Source: CAZTHM01 sp041946825 (GTDB lineage: Bacteria > Acidobacteriota > Terriglobia > UBA7540). From it: DNA of 64,000 bases. The stretch lies in NCBI GenBank assembly GCA_041946825.1, contig JBHGBD010000022.1, positions 17,504 to 81,503 on the forward strand, given 5' to 3'. Below, piece by piece: positions 9,467-18,274 of the stretch. Position 1 is the first letter of the stretch; every line of letters starts with the position of its first letter. The position numbers were made by a program, and so were the translations under genes. The notes under the pieces are model-generated. The model saw nothing but the letters and a program-made list of their open reading frames with translations, ran no database searches and was not told the DNA's origin.

Positions 9467-11284
9467 ATGGTCCACCCAATCCTGAACTTGGGTAAAGGCC
9501 CGGCCGGTGGCGCGCCGAGAGCACGCCATGCCGGCCTGCTTGCCGGATGTTTGGCGCTCCTCGCACTGTTTGGCGCTCTGGCCGCTTCATTTCGCTCGCG
9601 AATTTGGGCACAGACTCCCGTGACAAAGAGCCAATCGGTCAGGTCTCAGACGCTCTACTACCCGCGATTTGAGGATGTCGGTCGGCGGGCGGGCCTGACG
9701 GCTGAGACGGTTATTGGCGGCGTCGAAACGAAGAAGTACTTTCTCGAGACGGTGGGAGGCGGAGTTGCTCTATTGGATTATGACGGCGATGGATGGCTGG
9801 ACATCTTCCTTGTGAATGGCTCGCGCCTGGAAGGGTTTGCTGCGGGGCAAGAACCCACCAATTATCTCTATCGCAACAGACGAGATGGGACTTTCGCGGA
9901 CGTGACGGAGGCTGCCGGGTTGGTCCACTCAGGCTGGGGCCAGGGTGCCTGCGTCGGTGACTACGACAACGATAGCCGTCCGGACCTTTTTGTGACCTAC
10001 TACGGCAAAAACTTACTGTATCGCAACCAAGGTGGCGGCACGTTCCGTGATTTCACGCAGGCGGCCAACCTCTTGCAGCCCTCTGCGCATTTCAACGCCG
10101 GCTGCACATTCCTGGATTACGATCGTGATGGTTTTCTGGATCTGTTTGTCGCCAACTCCGTGACATATGAGGATGCCGCGCGGGTCCCGCCCGACTGCAA
10201 CTACAAAGGAGTTAAGGTCAATTGCGGCCCGCTGGGATTGCGAGGTTCGAAGAATCTGCTCTATCACAATCGCGGCGATGGAACGTTTGAGGACGTTTCA
10301 GAGAAATCCGGAGTGCACAACACTGGCGCCTATTACAGTTGGACCCCCTGCGCTTTTGACTACGACGACGACGGCTGGCCGGATATCTATGTCACGAACG
10401 ATTCGACACCTTCTTATCTCTATCACAACCAACGAGACGGCACTTTTGCGGAGGTGGGGCACGACGCGGGCGTCGCCTACACTCTCGACGGGTTCGCTCA
10501 GGGTTCGATGGGCGTTACCGTCGGCGACTTCAACGGTGACGGACGCCTTGATCTCTTCCGGACGAATTTCATCGATGATACGCCCACACTCTTTGAAAAC
10601 CTCGGGAGCGGGTTCTTCCAGGACGTGACATTCGCCACCGGCGTCGGAGTGAACACAAGGTTCCTGGGCTGGGGGACGGCTTTCCTGGATTTCGACAACG
10701 ATGGGTGGCCCGACCTTTTGTACGTCACGGGGCACGTCTACCCCGAGATCATGCGGGAGAAACTCGACGACCGGTTCGAGACCAGGAAAGTCCTTTACAG
10801 GAACCTGGGGGACCGCAAATTTCAAGACATCTCACTCCAATCCGGTCCCGGCATTCTCCTGGCGCGTTCCAGCCGCGGGGCGGCAGTCGGCGATATCTTC
10901 AACACGGGCCAACTGGATGTGGTGATCAACAACATGAACGCCGCTCCCACGCTGCTGCGAAACGTTGCCCCCAGTCCTCATCACTGGATTGTGGTTAACC
11001 TGATCGGTCGAAAGACCAATCGTGCTGCGATTGGATCTCGCGTCAGACTCTCGGCTGGACCGCTTCGCCAAGTCCAGGAAGTGTTGAGCGGCTGCGGTTT
11101 CTGCTCCCAGAACGACCTTCGTCTGCACTTTGGCTTGGGGAAGGCTGAGGAAGTTGACCGAGTGGAAGTCCAGTGGCTCGGGGGAGCAGTGGAGACATAT
11201 CAACATCTACCCGCGAACCGCTTCGTAACAATCGTCGAAGGCAGGGGCGTAGAATCCGTCAAAGAATTCGCGAATCGCCCCTGA
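9467..11284 (+). CDS. FG-GAP/VCBS-repeat protein with ASPIC/UnbV C-terminal domain
   Basis: ATG at 9467 with GGAGAG about eight bases upstream gives a protein of 605 residues with a signal anchor (HAGLLAGCLALLALFGALAA). Several FG-GAP/VCBS units follow, each with a calcium-type loop such as DYDGDGWLDIF, DYDNDSRPDLF, DYDRDGFLDLF, DYDDDGWPDIY, DFNGDGRLDLF and DFDNDGWPDLL. These build an integrin-like beta-propeller. The last about 75 residues match the ASPIC/UnbV domain (IGSRVRLSAG, LSGCGFCSQND, LHFGLG, VEVQWLGG). Members are exported and often sit beside sugar-use genes; their exact job is not established. A role in binding glycan at the surface is a guess from context. Confidence 0.85.
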   Translation: MVHPILNLGKGPAGGAPRARHAGLLAGCLALLALFGALAASFRSRIWAQTPVTKSQSVRSQTLYYPRFEDVGRRAGLTAETVIGGVETKKYFLETVGGGVALLDYDGDGWLDIFLVNGSRLEGFAAGQEPTNYLYRNRRDGTFADVTEAAGLVHSGWGQGACVGDYDNDSRPDLFVTYYGKNLLYRNQGGGTFRDFTQAANLLQPSAHFNAGCTFLDYDRDGFLDLFVANSVTYEDAARVPPDCNYKGVKVNCGPLGLRGSKNLLYHNRGDGTFEDVSEKSGVHNTGAYYSWTPCAFDYDDDGWPDIYVTNDSTPSYLYHNQRDGTFAEVGHDAGVAYTLDGFAQGSMGVTVGDFNGDGRLDLFRTNFIDDTPTLFENLGSGFFQDVTFATGVGVNTRFLGWGTAFLDFDNDGWPDLLYVTGHVYPEIMREKLDDRFETRKVLYRNLGDRKFQDISLQSGPGILLARSSRGAAVGDIFNTGQLDVVINNMNAAPTLLRNVAPSPHHWIVVNLIGRKTNRAAIGSRVRLSAGPLRQVQEVLSGCGFCSQNDLRLHFGLGKAEEVDRVEVQWLGGAVETYQHLPANRFVTIVEGRGVESVKEFANRP

Positions 11285-11725
11285 TCGCAACAAGCCCGCA
11301 TCCCATCGGCGCCATTACACGACAAGGGGTTGTGCGCTGCGCAACGCCTGCGTAACCTTATTCGTGGATAACCCTTCGCGCCACACATCAACAAGCGCCG
11401 GGGGCGCCGGAGTGAACTTTCCCTCTAGCCGCCTTTCTCGGTGCAGAGTTCTGGCGCCAGCGACCACTCGATTCTGGTAGCGCACGCTGAACGAGGGTAT
11501 GGAATACCTGGTACACAGCCGGCCCGTGGTCCATCCTGCACAATGTTGAGCATAATACAACATACTTGAGTATAGCGGTACGATTTGGCTTGACACTCCC
11601 CTGGGAAAGCCCTAGCCTGCCCGCGTCGATTCATGAAATATCGGAATGGAGCTTGGCGCATGGCCGACGAGATTTCTTAAGGAGCGCCGAGCATAGTCCT
11701 ACGAACCGCGAGGAAGGAGAGAACG
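11285..11725. other. Intergenic control region upstream of the second glycoside hydrolase
   Basis: About 440 bases without a convincing gene. Near its right side are ATGTTG (11543-11548) and its complement CAACAT (11558-11563) nine bases apart, then the palindrome ATACTTGAGTAT (11562-11573), and a TTGACA box at about 11590. Together they look like an operator-promoter area for the gene at 11726. Confidence 0.4.
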
Positions 11726-13897
11726 ATGTATATGAGGAAATCCGGCATCTTCATGGTTCTTTTGCTCTCGATTCTCGTTACCGGGTGGCTGGGCATTCCG
11801 CCCCGTGCTGGCCGGGCGCAGTCCCCGAAAGCTTCTACCCGCGACCTATCCAGATGGGCGACAGTCGAGGCGCACGACAACGGTGTGCCTGTATACGCAT
11901 TTGGCTACACCTACGTCTATGGCGTGAGCCCTGATTTCCGGCCCGGCGTGGTCCTGCAGAAGGGCAACGATGCGCCGGCAAAAAAGATCCAGCCTAAGAA
12001 ATCGTGGGAGATCAAGAACAACTTGTTTGGCTCGACGCCGGCGCGGGAGCCTCGGTCGGCACCCAATGATGACCAGCCTTTGTTGGCCGTCCACCTGATT
12101 GACGGAGACGCGCTGAGCTGCTGGGCGAGCCGAGGACAGAACCAGCCGGACTTCGAGCCCGCCTGGATTCGCATCGACTTGCCGGCGGAGGCGATGATTG
12201 ACCGGGTCGTACTCGTCGGGCACCCGAAGGGCATGGGCGGGGAACCATTGCAGTTGTCAGAACCAACCGCGAATGTGCGGGTGGGTCACGCCTACCCCCG
12301 CAAGTTGGAAATCCGTCTGAGCCGTGACGCTTGGCATTGGAAGACTGTATACAGGACGCAGGCCTATACTCCGCGAGATGTCGCCGGGCGCAACGAACTC
12401 CCTTTCAACCGGCAACTGGCCAAGCAGATTTGGATCATCGGAAAAGACCTGCCGCAGACGCATCAATTTGGGCACTGCTTCTCGATTGCGGGCGTCGAGG
12501 TGCTGGACCAGGACGGCAAGAACGTGGCCTTATTGAGCCGCGGCGCCGGAGTACAAGTGGCTTCCACGCACACCGGTTATGGCATGGACCGTTACACGCA
12601 GGATAACCTCTGGCCTACACAATACGATCTGGGATTCAAGTGGGTGCGGGTGGGTTACGACATGAGTTGGCTCCAGTGGCAGTATGTGGAGCGGGAGAAA
12701 GGGAAGCTCAAGGTGGATGAGCGGACCGAAGCCGCCGTGACCGAGGCTGTCAACAACGGTCTCGAAGTCGTGATGGCTCTGGATAAAGGCAACTGGCTCT
12801 ACACCACTCCGCCCCGGATCCTCGACCGCACGCGGGACCTCATGGAGACCTACTCGAGCCAACCCTCCAAGCCACGCGCCTGGCAAGACGTCCTTTCCGA
12901 AGAGCCGGCGGTGTTCGAAGGCTACTTGAACTACATTCGCTTCATGGTGCGGCACTTCAAAGACCGGGTGAAGATCTTTGAGATCTGGAATGAATGGAAC
13001 CCGTACGACTATGAAGAGGGCAAGCGATACGCGAAGGTCCTGGGGGCGGCAATCAAAGTAGCCCGGGAAGAATTCCCCCAAGCCAAGATCATGCCGGCAT
13101 CCCCGGGTTTGATCGGAGAGAACGACGACGCCTTTCTCCGCGCCTTGGGCGATCAGGGCCTGCTCTCCCAGATCGATGTGATCGGCTTCCATCCCTTCTA
13201 CAACGCTTCGCCCATGGATCCCGTCATGCTGGCGTTTCCGGAGGAATTTTCGCGCTTCAAGAAGAGGATGGATGGCTATGGATTCAAGGGGACGTACATG
13301 GCGACGGAGTGGGACTACTTTTGTGCCTACCCCGTATCCGATATCGAAGAGTATTGGAACATACCCGCCTACAGCGAGTTTGCGAAGGGGGTCTATAGCG
13401 CCCGCCTGAGCATCCTGTTTGCGCATCTCGGTATCGCCAGTTTCTGGAACGAGACCTTCCAGACGATGCAGACCATGCGCGGACTCAGCCTCTTTCGCAA
13501 CCAGTTCTCCAACGAGGTGATCTGCCCGACGCAACCGGAAGTCGTCTATTACATGCTCCGGACGCTCTCCACGGCGCTTGAGGACGTGAAAGGAGGCGAC
13601 GTGCCGGTGACCTTCACCGACCAGCGGCGGCGGGTGGACTCGTACGGCTTTACGCGCAGTAATGGAGAGAAGCTGGTGGCCTTCTGGCTCTCGGGCTTGA
13701 TGGAAGAGCCGGCCGGCAGCGCGGGAGTCTTCCCCACGGACATCCTGATTAAGGGCGTCAAGGGGCAAGGGGCGACGATCATCGACACGCTGAATGGCAC
13801 GGAGAAGCCACTGAATATCGAGCAAACAACGGGCGGCGTCGCACTGCGCGGAATCAATGTGCAGAATTGGCCGCTTATCGTGCGGTTGCCGAACTGA
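11726..13897 (+). CDS. Secreted clan-A-like glycoside hydrolase, family not assigned (paralogue 2)
   Basis: 723 residues with a signal peptide (SGIFMVLLLSILVTGWL, cut near AGRAQ). It shares the plan of the protein at 6052-8166: VYAFG near the N-terminus, PKKSWE, a beta-rich N-terminal region of about 240 residues, and a TIM barrel. FEIWNEWNPYDYEEG places a likely acid/base Glu at 423, and YMATEWDYF a likely nucleophile Glu at 528; VIGFHPFYN fits strand 6. A Shine-Dalgarno GGAAGGAGAG precedes the ATG. The protein probably cuts a plant-type polysaccharide in the periplasm or at the surface. The pair appears to be an old tandem duplication split by the permease and the ASPIC/UnbV gene. Confidence 0.75.
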   Translation: MYMRKSGIFMVLLLSILVTGWLGIPPRAGRAQSPKASTRDLSRWATVEAHDNGVPVYAFGYTYVYGVSPDFRPGVVLQKGNDAPAKKIQPKKSWEIKNNLFGSTPAREPRSAPNDDQPLLAVHLIDGDALSCWASRGQNQPDFEPAWIRIDLPAEAMIDRVVLVGHPKGMGGEPLQLSEPTANVRVGHAYPRKLEIRLSRDAWHWKTVYRTQAYTPRDVAGRNELPFNRQLAKQIWIIGKDLPQTHQFGHCFSIAGVEVLDQDGKNVALLSRGAGVQVASTHTGYGMDRYTQDNLWPTQYDLGFKWVRVGYDMSWLQWQYVEREKGKLKVDERTEAAVTEAVNNGLEVVMALDKGNWLYTTPPRILDRTRDLMETYSSQPSKPRAWQDVLSEEPAVFEGYLNYIRFMVRHFKDRVKIFEIWNEWNPYDYEEGKRYAKVLGAAIKVAREEFPQAKIMPASPGLIGENDDAFLRALGDQGLLSQIDVIGFHPFYNASPMDPVMLAFPEEFSRFKKRMDGYGFKGTYMATEWDYFCAYPVSDIEEYWNIPAYSEFAKGVYSARLSILFAHLGIASFWNETFQTMQTMRGLSLFRNQFSNEVICPTQPEVVYYMLRTLSTALEDVKGGDVPVTFTDQRRRVDSYGFTRSNGEKLVAFWLSGLMEEPAGSAGVFPTDILIKGVKGQGATIIDTLNGTEKPLNIEQTTGGVALRGINVQNWPLIVRLPN

Positions 13898-14001
13898 AGG
13901 GCTATCGCAAATGGTGGAAGTAGGGGCGACAGGTCGCTCCCGGCCCTTGAAACCAAGCGCGTGAGTCGGCCTCCCGTTGGTCGGTGAGGAGGAGCAACAT
14001 C

Positions 14002-14331
14002 ATGCAGACCCATCCCTGGAATGCTCTTCCCAAGATAGCCGTTAACGAAAAGATTTGGCGAAGGTTTGTCAGTGGCGAGCGAATGACCATGGCTCAGTTC
14101 TCTTTCGCCAAAGGCGGAACTGTCCCTATTCATCACCACGAAAACGAGCAGTTGACCTACGTGCTGGAGGGAACGCTCAGGTTTACTGTCGGGGCCGAGG
14201 AAATCACCGTGCGGAGCGGTGAGGTCCTCTGCATCCCCCCCAATGTCCCCCACGGCGCTGTGGCGCTGGAAGATGCAATCGACTTGGAGGTTTTTTCCCC
14301 GGTTAGAGATGACTGGCTGGCAGGGAGGTGA
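14002..14331 (+). CDS. Small cupin-domain protein
   Basis: 109 residues, a single cupin barrel. Motif 1 appears as PIHHHENEQLTYVLEG and motif 2 as GEVLCIPPNVPHGAV, so the His/His/Glu/His metal set is present. The ATG at 14002 lies after GAGGAGGAG, which rules out the upstream GTG at 13984. It starts about 100 bases after the glycoside hydrolase and about 25 bases before a formamidase-like gene, so all may share a transcript. Such single cupins act as sugar or sugar-acid isomerases, dioxygenases or sensors, and the sequence does not choose among them. Confidence 0.8.
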   Translation: MQTHPWNALPKIAVNEKIWRRFVSGERMTMAQFSFAKGGTVPIHHHENEQLTYVLEGTLRFTVGAEEITVRSGEVLCIPPNVPHGAVALEDAIDLEVFSPVRDDWLAGR

Positions 14332-14355
14332 GGCCCATCCTGAAACGGAGGGTTT

Positions 14356-15384
14356 ATGCGAGAGCAATGCCATCTTAGGTGCGCCGTCTTCGTAGCGTCG
14401 TTCCTGCTTTTCATCAGCGTATCGATGGGCGCTGAAAGGCATCGGCTTGTGCCGACGCCTCGCACGACTACCTGGGGTTATTTTGACCCCAAGACCCCGC
14501 CCGCCCTCAAGGTCCACCCGGGAGACACTGTCGAGGTCGAAACCCTCGCGGCCATCTCTTCCCCGTACTGGGAGGCGTCAGGGTTGCCGCACGACCAGGT
14601 GCAGCCCGCGCTGCTTGAGATCGAGCACGAGCGTAAAGACCCTTGGGACATCGCCCACATTCTGACTGGGCCAATCTTTGTTGAGGGGGCTGAGCCGGGC
14701 GATGCTTTGAGAGTCGAGATTGTGTCCATCGACCTGGCGTTCCCCTACGCGATTAATTTCTTTGCCCCCGGCGGCGGAGTCCTCTCAGACGAGTTCACCT
14801 CTACGCGTTACAAGCTGATATCTCTGGACGCGGCACGCGAGGTGGCTGTGTTCTCGGACAGGGTGGAGATTCCTCTGCGGCCCTTCTTTGGTGTTTTGGG
14901 GGTTTCGCCGCCACCGGAAATCGGAAAATTGGGCAGTGGGTCGCCGTGGGTACACGGCGGAAACATGGACAATAAAGAATTAGTGGCAGGCTCGACAGTC
15001 TACCTGCCCGTCCACGTGGAGGGCGCTCTGTTTTCAATCGGGGACGGGCATGCGGGTCAGGGAGGCGGCGAAGTTTGCGGCACCGGCTTGGAGACCTCCC
15101 TCCGGGCCGCGATTCGCCTGAGTCTGCAGAAGGGAGCCTGGCTTCGATGGCCGCGCGCGGAAACGCCGTCCCATTACATCACGATGGGTTTCCACGAAGA
15201 CTTGGAAAGAGCGGCGAAACTGGCTCTGAACGAAATGCTGGACTTCTTGGAGAAAGAAAAGCATTGCAGCCGTGCGGATGCCTACATTCTGGCGAGCGAC
15301 GCGGTGGACCTCCATGTCACCCAGCTTGTGGACGGGAACAAAGGCGTGCACGCGCTCTTGCCGAAACAGGTCTTTGTGAAGTGA
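14356..15384 (+). CDS. Exported acetamidase/formamidase-family protein
   Basis: 342 residues with a signal peptide (CAVFVASFLLFISVSMGAE). The mature part matches the FmdA_AmdA fold: HPGDTVEVETL near the start, GPIFVEGAEPGDALRVEI, FFGVLGVSPP, HGGNMDNKELVAGSTVYLPV and GDGHAGQGGGEVCGTG. The family hydrolyses short amides such as formamide or acetamide, using metal ligands in the GGNMD and GDGHAxQGxGE regions, both present. Export is unusual for a nitrogen-scavenging enzyme. It sits between a cupin and an arabinofuranosidase gene, so its substrate may be an amide or deacylation product linked to glycan breakdown; this is inference. Confidence 0.85.
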   Translation: MREQCHLRCAVFVASFLLFISVSMGAERHRLVPTPRTTTWGYFDPKTPPALKVHPGDTVEVETLAAISSPYWEASGLPHDQVQPALLEIEHERKDPWDIAHILTGPIFVEGAEPGDALRVEIVSIDLAFPYAINFFAPGGGVLSDEFTSTRYKLISLDAAREVAVFSDRVEIPLRPFFGVLGVSPPPEIGKLGSGSPWVHGGNMDNKELVAGSTVYLPVHVEGALFSIGDGHAGQGGGEVCGTGLETSLRAAIRLSLQKGAWLRWPRAETPSHYITMGFHEDLERAAKLALNEMLDFLEKEKHCSRADAYILASDAVDLHVTQLVDGNKGVHALLPKQVFVK

Positions 15385-15431
15385 TTCGAGACACACGCTG
15401 ACGCCAACCGTGTGCCCGAGGTGAGACGCGA

Positions 15432-17036
15432 ATGGAATCTGAAAGGCGCAGATTTCTGCGGACGCTTTCCGCGCTTGCGGCAGGGTCAGCAATACCGTCC
15501 GTCGCCACTTCCGCCAATGTAATCCCTTCAACCGTCATCATCGATCCTCGGCCGCTCTTCGATATCTCGCCCTACCTCTACATGCAGTTTATGGAGCCGC
15601 TGGGTATCACCGACGGTTCCGTAGAAGCAGCTTGGGACTACGAGGCTGATGATTGGCGCCAGGATCTGATCAATGTCGTTAAGGAACTCTCGCCGGACGT
15701 CATTCGCTTCGGGGGACTCTATTCGCGCTACTACAAGTGGCGGGAGGGAGTCGGCACACCCAGGAGGCGGCCCGTAATGCGCAACTACGCTTGGGGCGGA
15801 ATTGAAAGCAACCGCGTCGGAACCCACGAGTTCGTCACATTCTGCCGCCGCGTGGGTGCCGAGCCCCTTTACTGCGTAAATTTCCAGAGCGACGGCGAGC
15901 GAAGGTACTGGAAAACTTCCGAAGGTGAGATCCGCACCGCTGACGCCACGGAAGCTGCGGATTGGGTCTCCTATGCGAATGATCCCGACGATCGTGAGCG
16001 AAAGCAACATGGGACGATGGAACCCTTCAACATAAAATTGTGGCAACTTGGCAACGAAACCTCCTATGACAAGGAGTGTTTAACCAAAGAGCAGGCAATC
16101 CAGCACACAGTCGAGTTCGCGAAGGTTATGAGGCAGCGTGACCCATCGATCCAACTTATTGGCTGGGGCGATCGAGGGCCGGGCCCGAATGATCCTTTCT
16201 GGGCAAGCGACCTTCTGCAGCGAGCCGGAGAGTATCTTGATTATGTCGCGATCCACATGATGGGGCTTCATCCTGCGCGGGCTGACACCGCGCTCAAAGG
16301 CTGGCGGTATCAGCAGGAGCCCGAACGGGCCTGGGAGGAATTGTTGGAGCTTTCGAGTTGGCCCGAGAAGCGCGTCAAGGAATTCGAGGAGGCCATCGCA
16401 TCCGCCAACCCGCGCTTTGGGATTGCCGTGACGGAAGGTCACCTGAGCCTGAGTCCCTATAACAGCAATCCGATCCTCTACGAATGGCTTACGGGAGTCT
16501 TCCATGCCCGTTGCCTGAACGCCTTTCAGAGGCACGGGGCACGCGTGAAGATCGCGACGGCCGCGGACTTTTTCGGCACACGATGGACGGTTAATGCGGT
16601 CATGATGCCGGTGCCCGGCGGGTCCAGCTATTTGATGCCCGTGGGGTCGGTCATGCGGCTATTCAAACGACACAACGGCCGCCAGGGCGTGGCAGTCACA
16701 TCCGCACCCTCGAATCTCGACATCGCAGCCAGCCGCTCCGGCGATTGCGTCTACCTTCACGTGGCGAATTCGAACTACAGCCGATCATGCGAAGTGACGT
16801 TTGCCGTGCAGGGGAAGACAATCATGGGGGGACGCGTTTATGAGATTGCCCCCGAAAACCCGCGCGCCCACGTGAGCGAGACCGAACCGAACGTCTTCGC
16901 CCCCGTAAGGAAGCCGCTCGAAACAAGACCGCGCCCGACGTGGCGGTTCCCGCCGCGCTCCGTTAGCGCCGTGGAGTTGGAACTGAATTCAGAACAGACC
17001 CGGCGGGTTCGAGCTGAGATGACTGCGTCAGGATAG
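15432..17036 (+). CDS. GH51-like alpha-L-arabinofuranosidase with Tat-type leader
   Basis: 534 residues. The N-terminus ERRRFLRTLSALAAGSAIP is a twin-arginine-like signal. The TIM barrel carries DVIRFGG, the WQLGNETSY motif with likely acid/base Glu at 209, and GIAVTEGHLSL with likely nucleophile Glu at 335; a C-terminal beta domain of about 170 residues follows. This order and motif set match GH51 alpha-L-arabinofuranosidases, which remove arabinose side chains from arabinan or arabinoxylan. It is followed about 80 bases later by an SDR gene on the same strand. Close relatives vary in sugar specificity, so arabinose is likely but not proven. Confidence 0.82.
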   Translation: MESERRRFLRTLSALAAGSAIPSVATSANVIPSTVIIDPRPLFDISPYLYMQFMEPLGITDGSVEAAWDYEADDWRQDLINVVKELSPDVIRFGGLYSRYYKWREGVGTPRRRPVMRNYAWGGIESNRVGTHEFVTFCRRVGAEPLYCVNFQSDGERRYWKTSEGEIRTADATEAADWVSYANDPDDRERKQHGTMEPFNIKLWQLGNETSYDKECLTKEQAIQHTVEFAKVMRQRDPSIQLIGWGDRGPGPNDPFWASDLLQRAGEYLDYVAIHMMGLHPARADTALKGWRYQQEPERAWEELLELSSWPEKRVKEFEEAIASANPRFGIAVTEGHLSLSPYNSNPILYEWLTGVFHARCLNAFQRHGARVKIATAADFFGTRWTVNAVMMPVPGGSSYLMPVGSVMRLFKRHNGRQGVAVTSAPSNLDIAASRSGDCVYLHVANSNYSRSCEVTFAVQGKTIMGGRVYEIAPENPRAHVSETEPNVFAPVRKPLETRPRPTWRFPPRSVSAVELELNSEQTRRVRAEMTASG

Positions 17037-17118
17037 AAACGGCTTGAGGGAGCGTCCGAATTCATCGGTGTCAATGCGAACGCGCAGTCCCATTTGACTC
17101 AACGGTAGGGAGGTCAGG

Positions 17119-17871
17119 ATGAGACTCAAATCCAAAGTTGCAATCATCACCGGGGCGGCCTCGGGGATTGGCCGAGCCACCGCCGAACTCTTCGCGGAGG
17201 AAGGAGCTAAGGTTATAGTCGCGGATATTGATTCCGCTGGAGGCGAGCAAACCGTCAAAAACATACGCGCGAAAGGCGGCGAAGCGCTCTTCGTGGAGGC
17301 CGATATCTCGGAAGATGAGGACGCCAAACGGATTTCCGAAGAAGCGGTGAAGGCGTACGGGCGGATCGATATCCTGGTTAACAACGCCGCGGCATTTGTC
17401 TACAAAAGCCTGGAGGAGGCAACGGTTGAGGACTGGCAGCAGGCTCTTCATGTCAACGTGATGGGCAGCGCTCTTTGCACGAAGTACGCGGTGGCACATA
17501 TGAAGAAAGCGGGGGGCGGGGCAGTGGTGAATGTGGGCTCCGTTCATAGTTTTGTTGGCCAACCCGGTTATCTTCCCTACGCCGTGACCAAGGCGGCGCT
17601 CGTGCAAATGTCGCGGAATCTGGCTGTGGAATTGGGCAGCTTCAATATCCGGGTCAACTGCGTCTGCCCTGGGGCGGTGCTGACGGCTCAGACGCTCCAG
17701 CGGTTGAAGGATCTGGGGTCAACCGTTGAAAAGATGGGCTCGGAGCATCCCCTCAAGAGGGGCTCACAACCACGCGAATCCGCCGCCGCGATCCTCTTCA
17801 TGGTTTCCGAGGAAGCCTCCTTTGTGACAGGAGCATTCCTGATGGTCGATGGCGGGTACACAGCACAGTAA
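17119..17871 (+). CDS. Short-chain dehydrogenase/reductase (SDR)
   Basis: 250 residues, the usual length of a classical SDR. It has the cofactor motif TGAASGIG, the NNAA motif, a catalytic Ser in VGSVHS, YAVTK (Tyr and Lys) and the C-terminal GAFLMVDGGYTAQ. D38-like acidic residues after the second strand (VADID) suggest NAD preference. A Shine-Dalgarno GGTAGGGAGG precedes the start. In a cluster with a RhaT-type permease and an HpcH/HpaI aldolase, oxidation of a free aldose to its lactone, as in non-phosphorylative rhamnose, fucose or arabinose breakdown, is a reasonable guess. Confidence 0.88.
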   Translation: MRLKSKVAIITGAASGIGRATAELFAEEGAKVIVADIDSAGGEQTVKNIRAKGGEALFVEADISEDEDAKRISEEAVKAYGRIDILVNNAAAFVYKSLEEATVEDWQQALHVNVMGSALCTKYAVAHMKKAGGGAVVNVGSVHSFVGQPGYLPYAVTKAALVQMSRNLAVELGSFNIRVNCVCPGAVLTAQTLQRLKDLGSTVEKMGSEHPLKRGSQPRESAAAILFMVSEEASFVTGAFLMVDGGYTAQ

Positions 17872-18274
17872 CACGGAAGAGCAGCCTCTGCGATTGTACC
17901 GAGGCGGGAATCCCGTCGGGGAGACATGATGTGGCAGGCACAAGATCCTGGAGTCCCGTCTGCGGGGTCGGCTGCGTGGGTTGTGGGCTGTCTTTTCTGA
18001 TTTATATCACCAGTCGTAACGGCGCATTTCTCATGGAACGATCAAGCGCCGAGTCGCGCGTCTCGGGTAGACATATTGCCGCTTCAACCCCAACGGCCCC
18101 TTCGTGTCAAGATGGCCGTTGACATTAATGAGAGGATGGTTCAATATTACGCACGCCGATGGCGCGGGTTCTTCCACCACTTCTTTTTGTCGCTGTTCCG
18201 GAGGGCCTTGCACCGCTTGAGGCGTTCGCGAGAGTCTGTAACTAGCCTCTCTTGCGGGATATTGGAGGTAGAAA
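17872..18274. other. Intergenic region upstream of the IclR-type regulator
   Basis: About 400 bases with no supported gene. Short open frames are Arg/Ser-rich with no family signature. It likely holds the promoter of the IclR gene, but I see no strong box; GGAGGT at 18264-18269 is the ribosome binding site for the GTG at 18275. Confidence 0.4.

Noticed and set aside
12530..13825. Long minus-strand open frame (431 codons) inside the second glycoside hydrolase gene
   Set aside because: It is an antisense shadow of a GC-rich gene; the sense strand has a signal peptide, barrel and catalytic motifs, while the antisense product is rich in His and Arg without a known pattern.
13549..14517. Minus-strand open frame of 322 codons spanning three genes
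   Set aside because: It runs antisense to the end of the glycoside hydrolase, the whole cupin gene and the start of the formamidase-like gene, all well supported.
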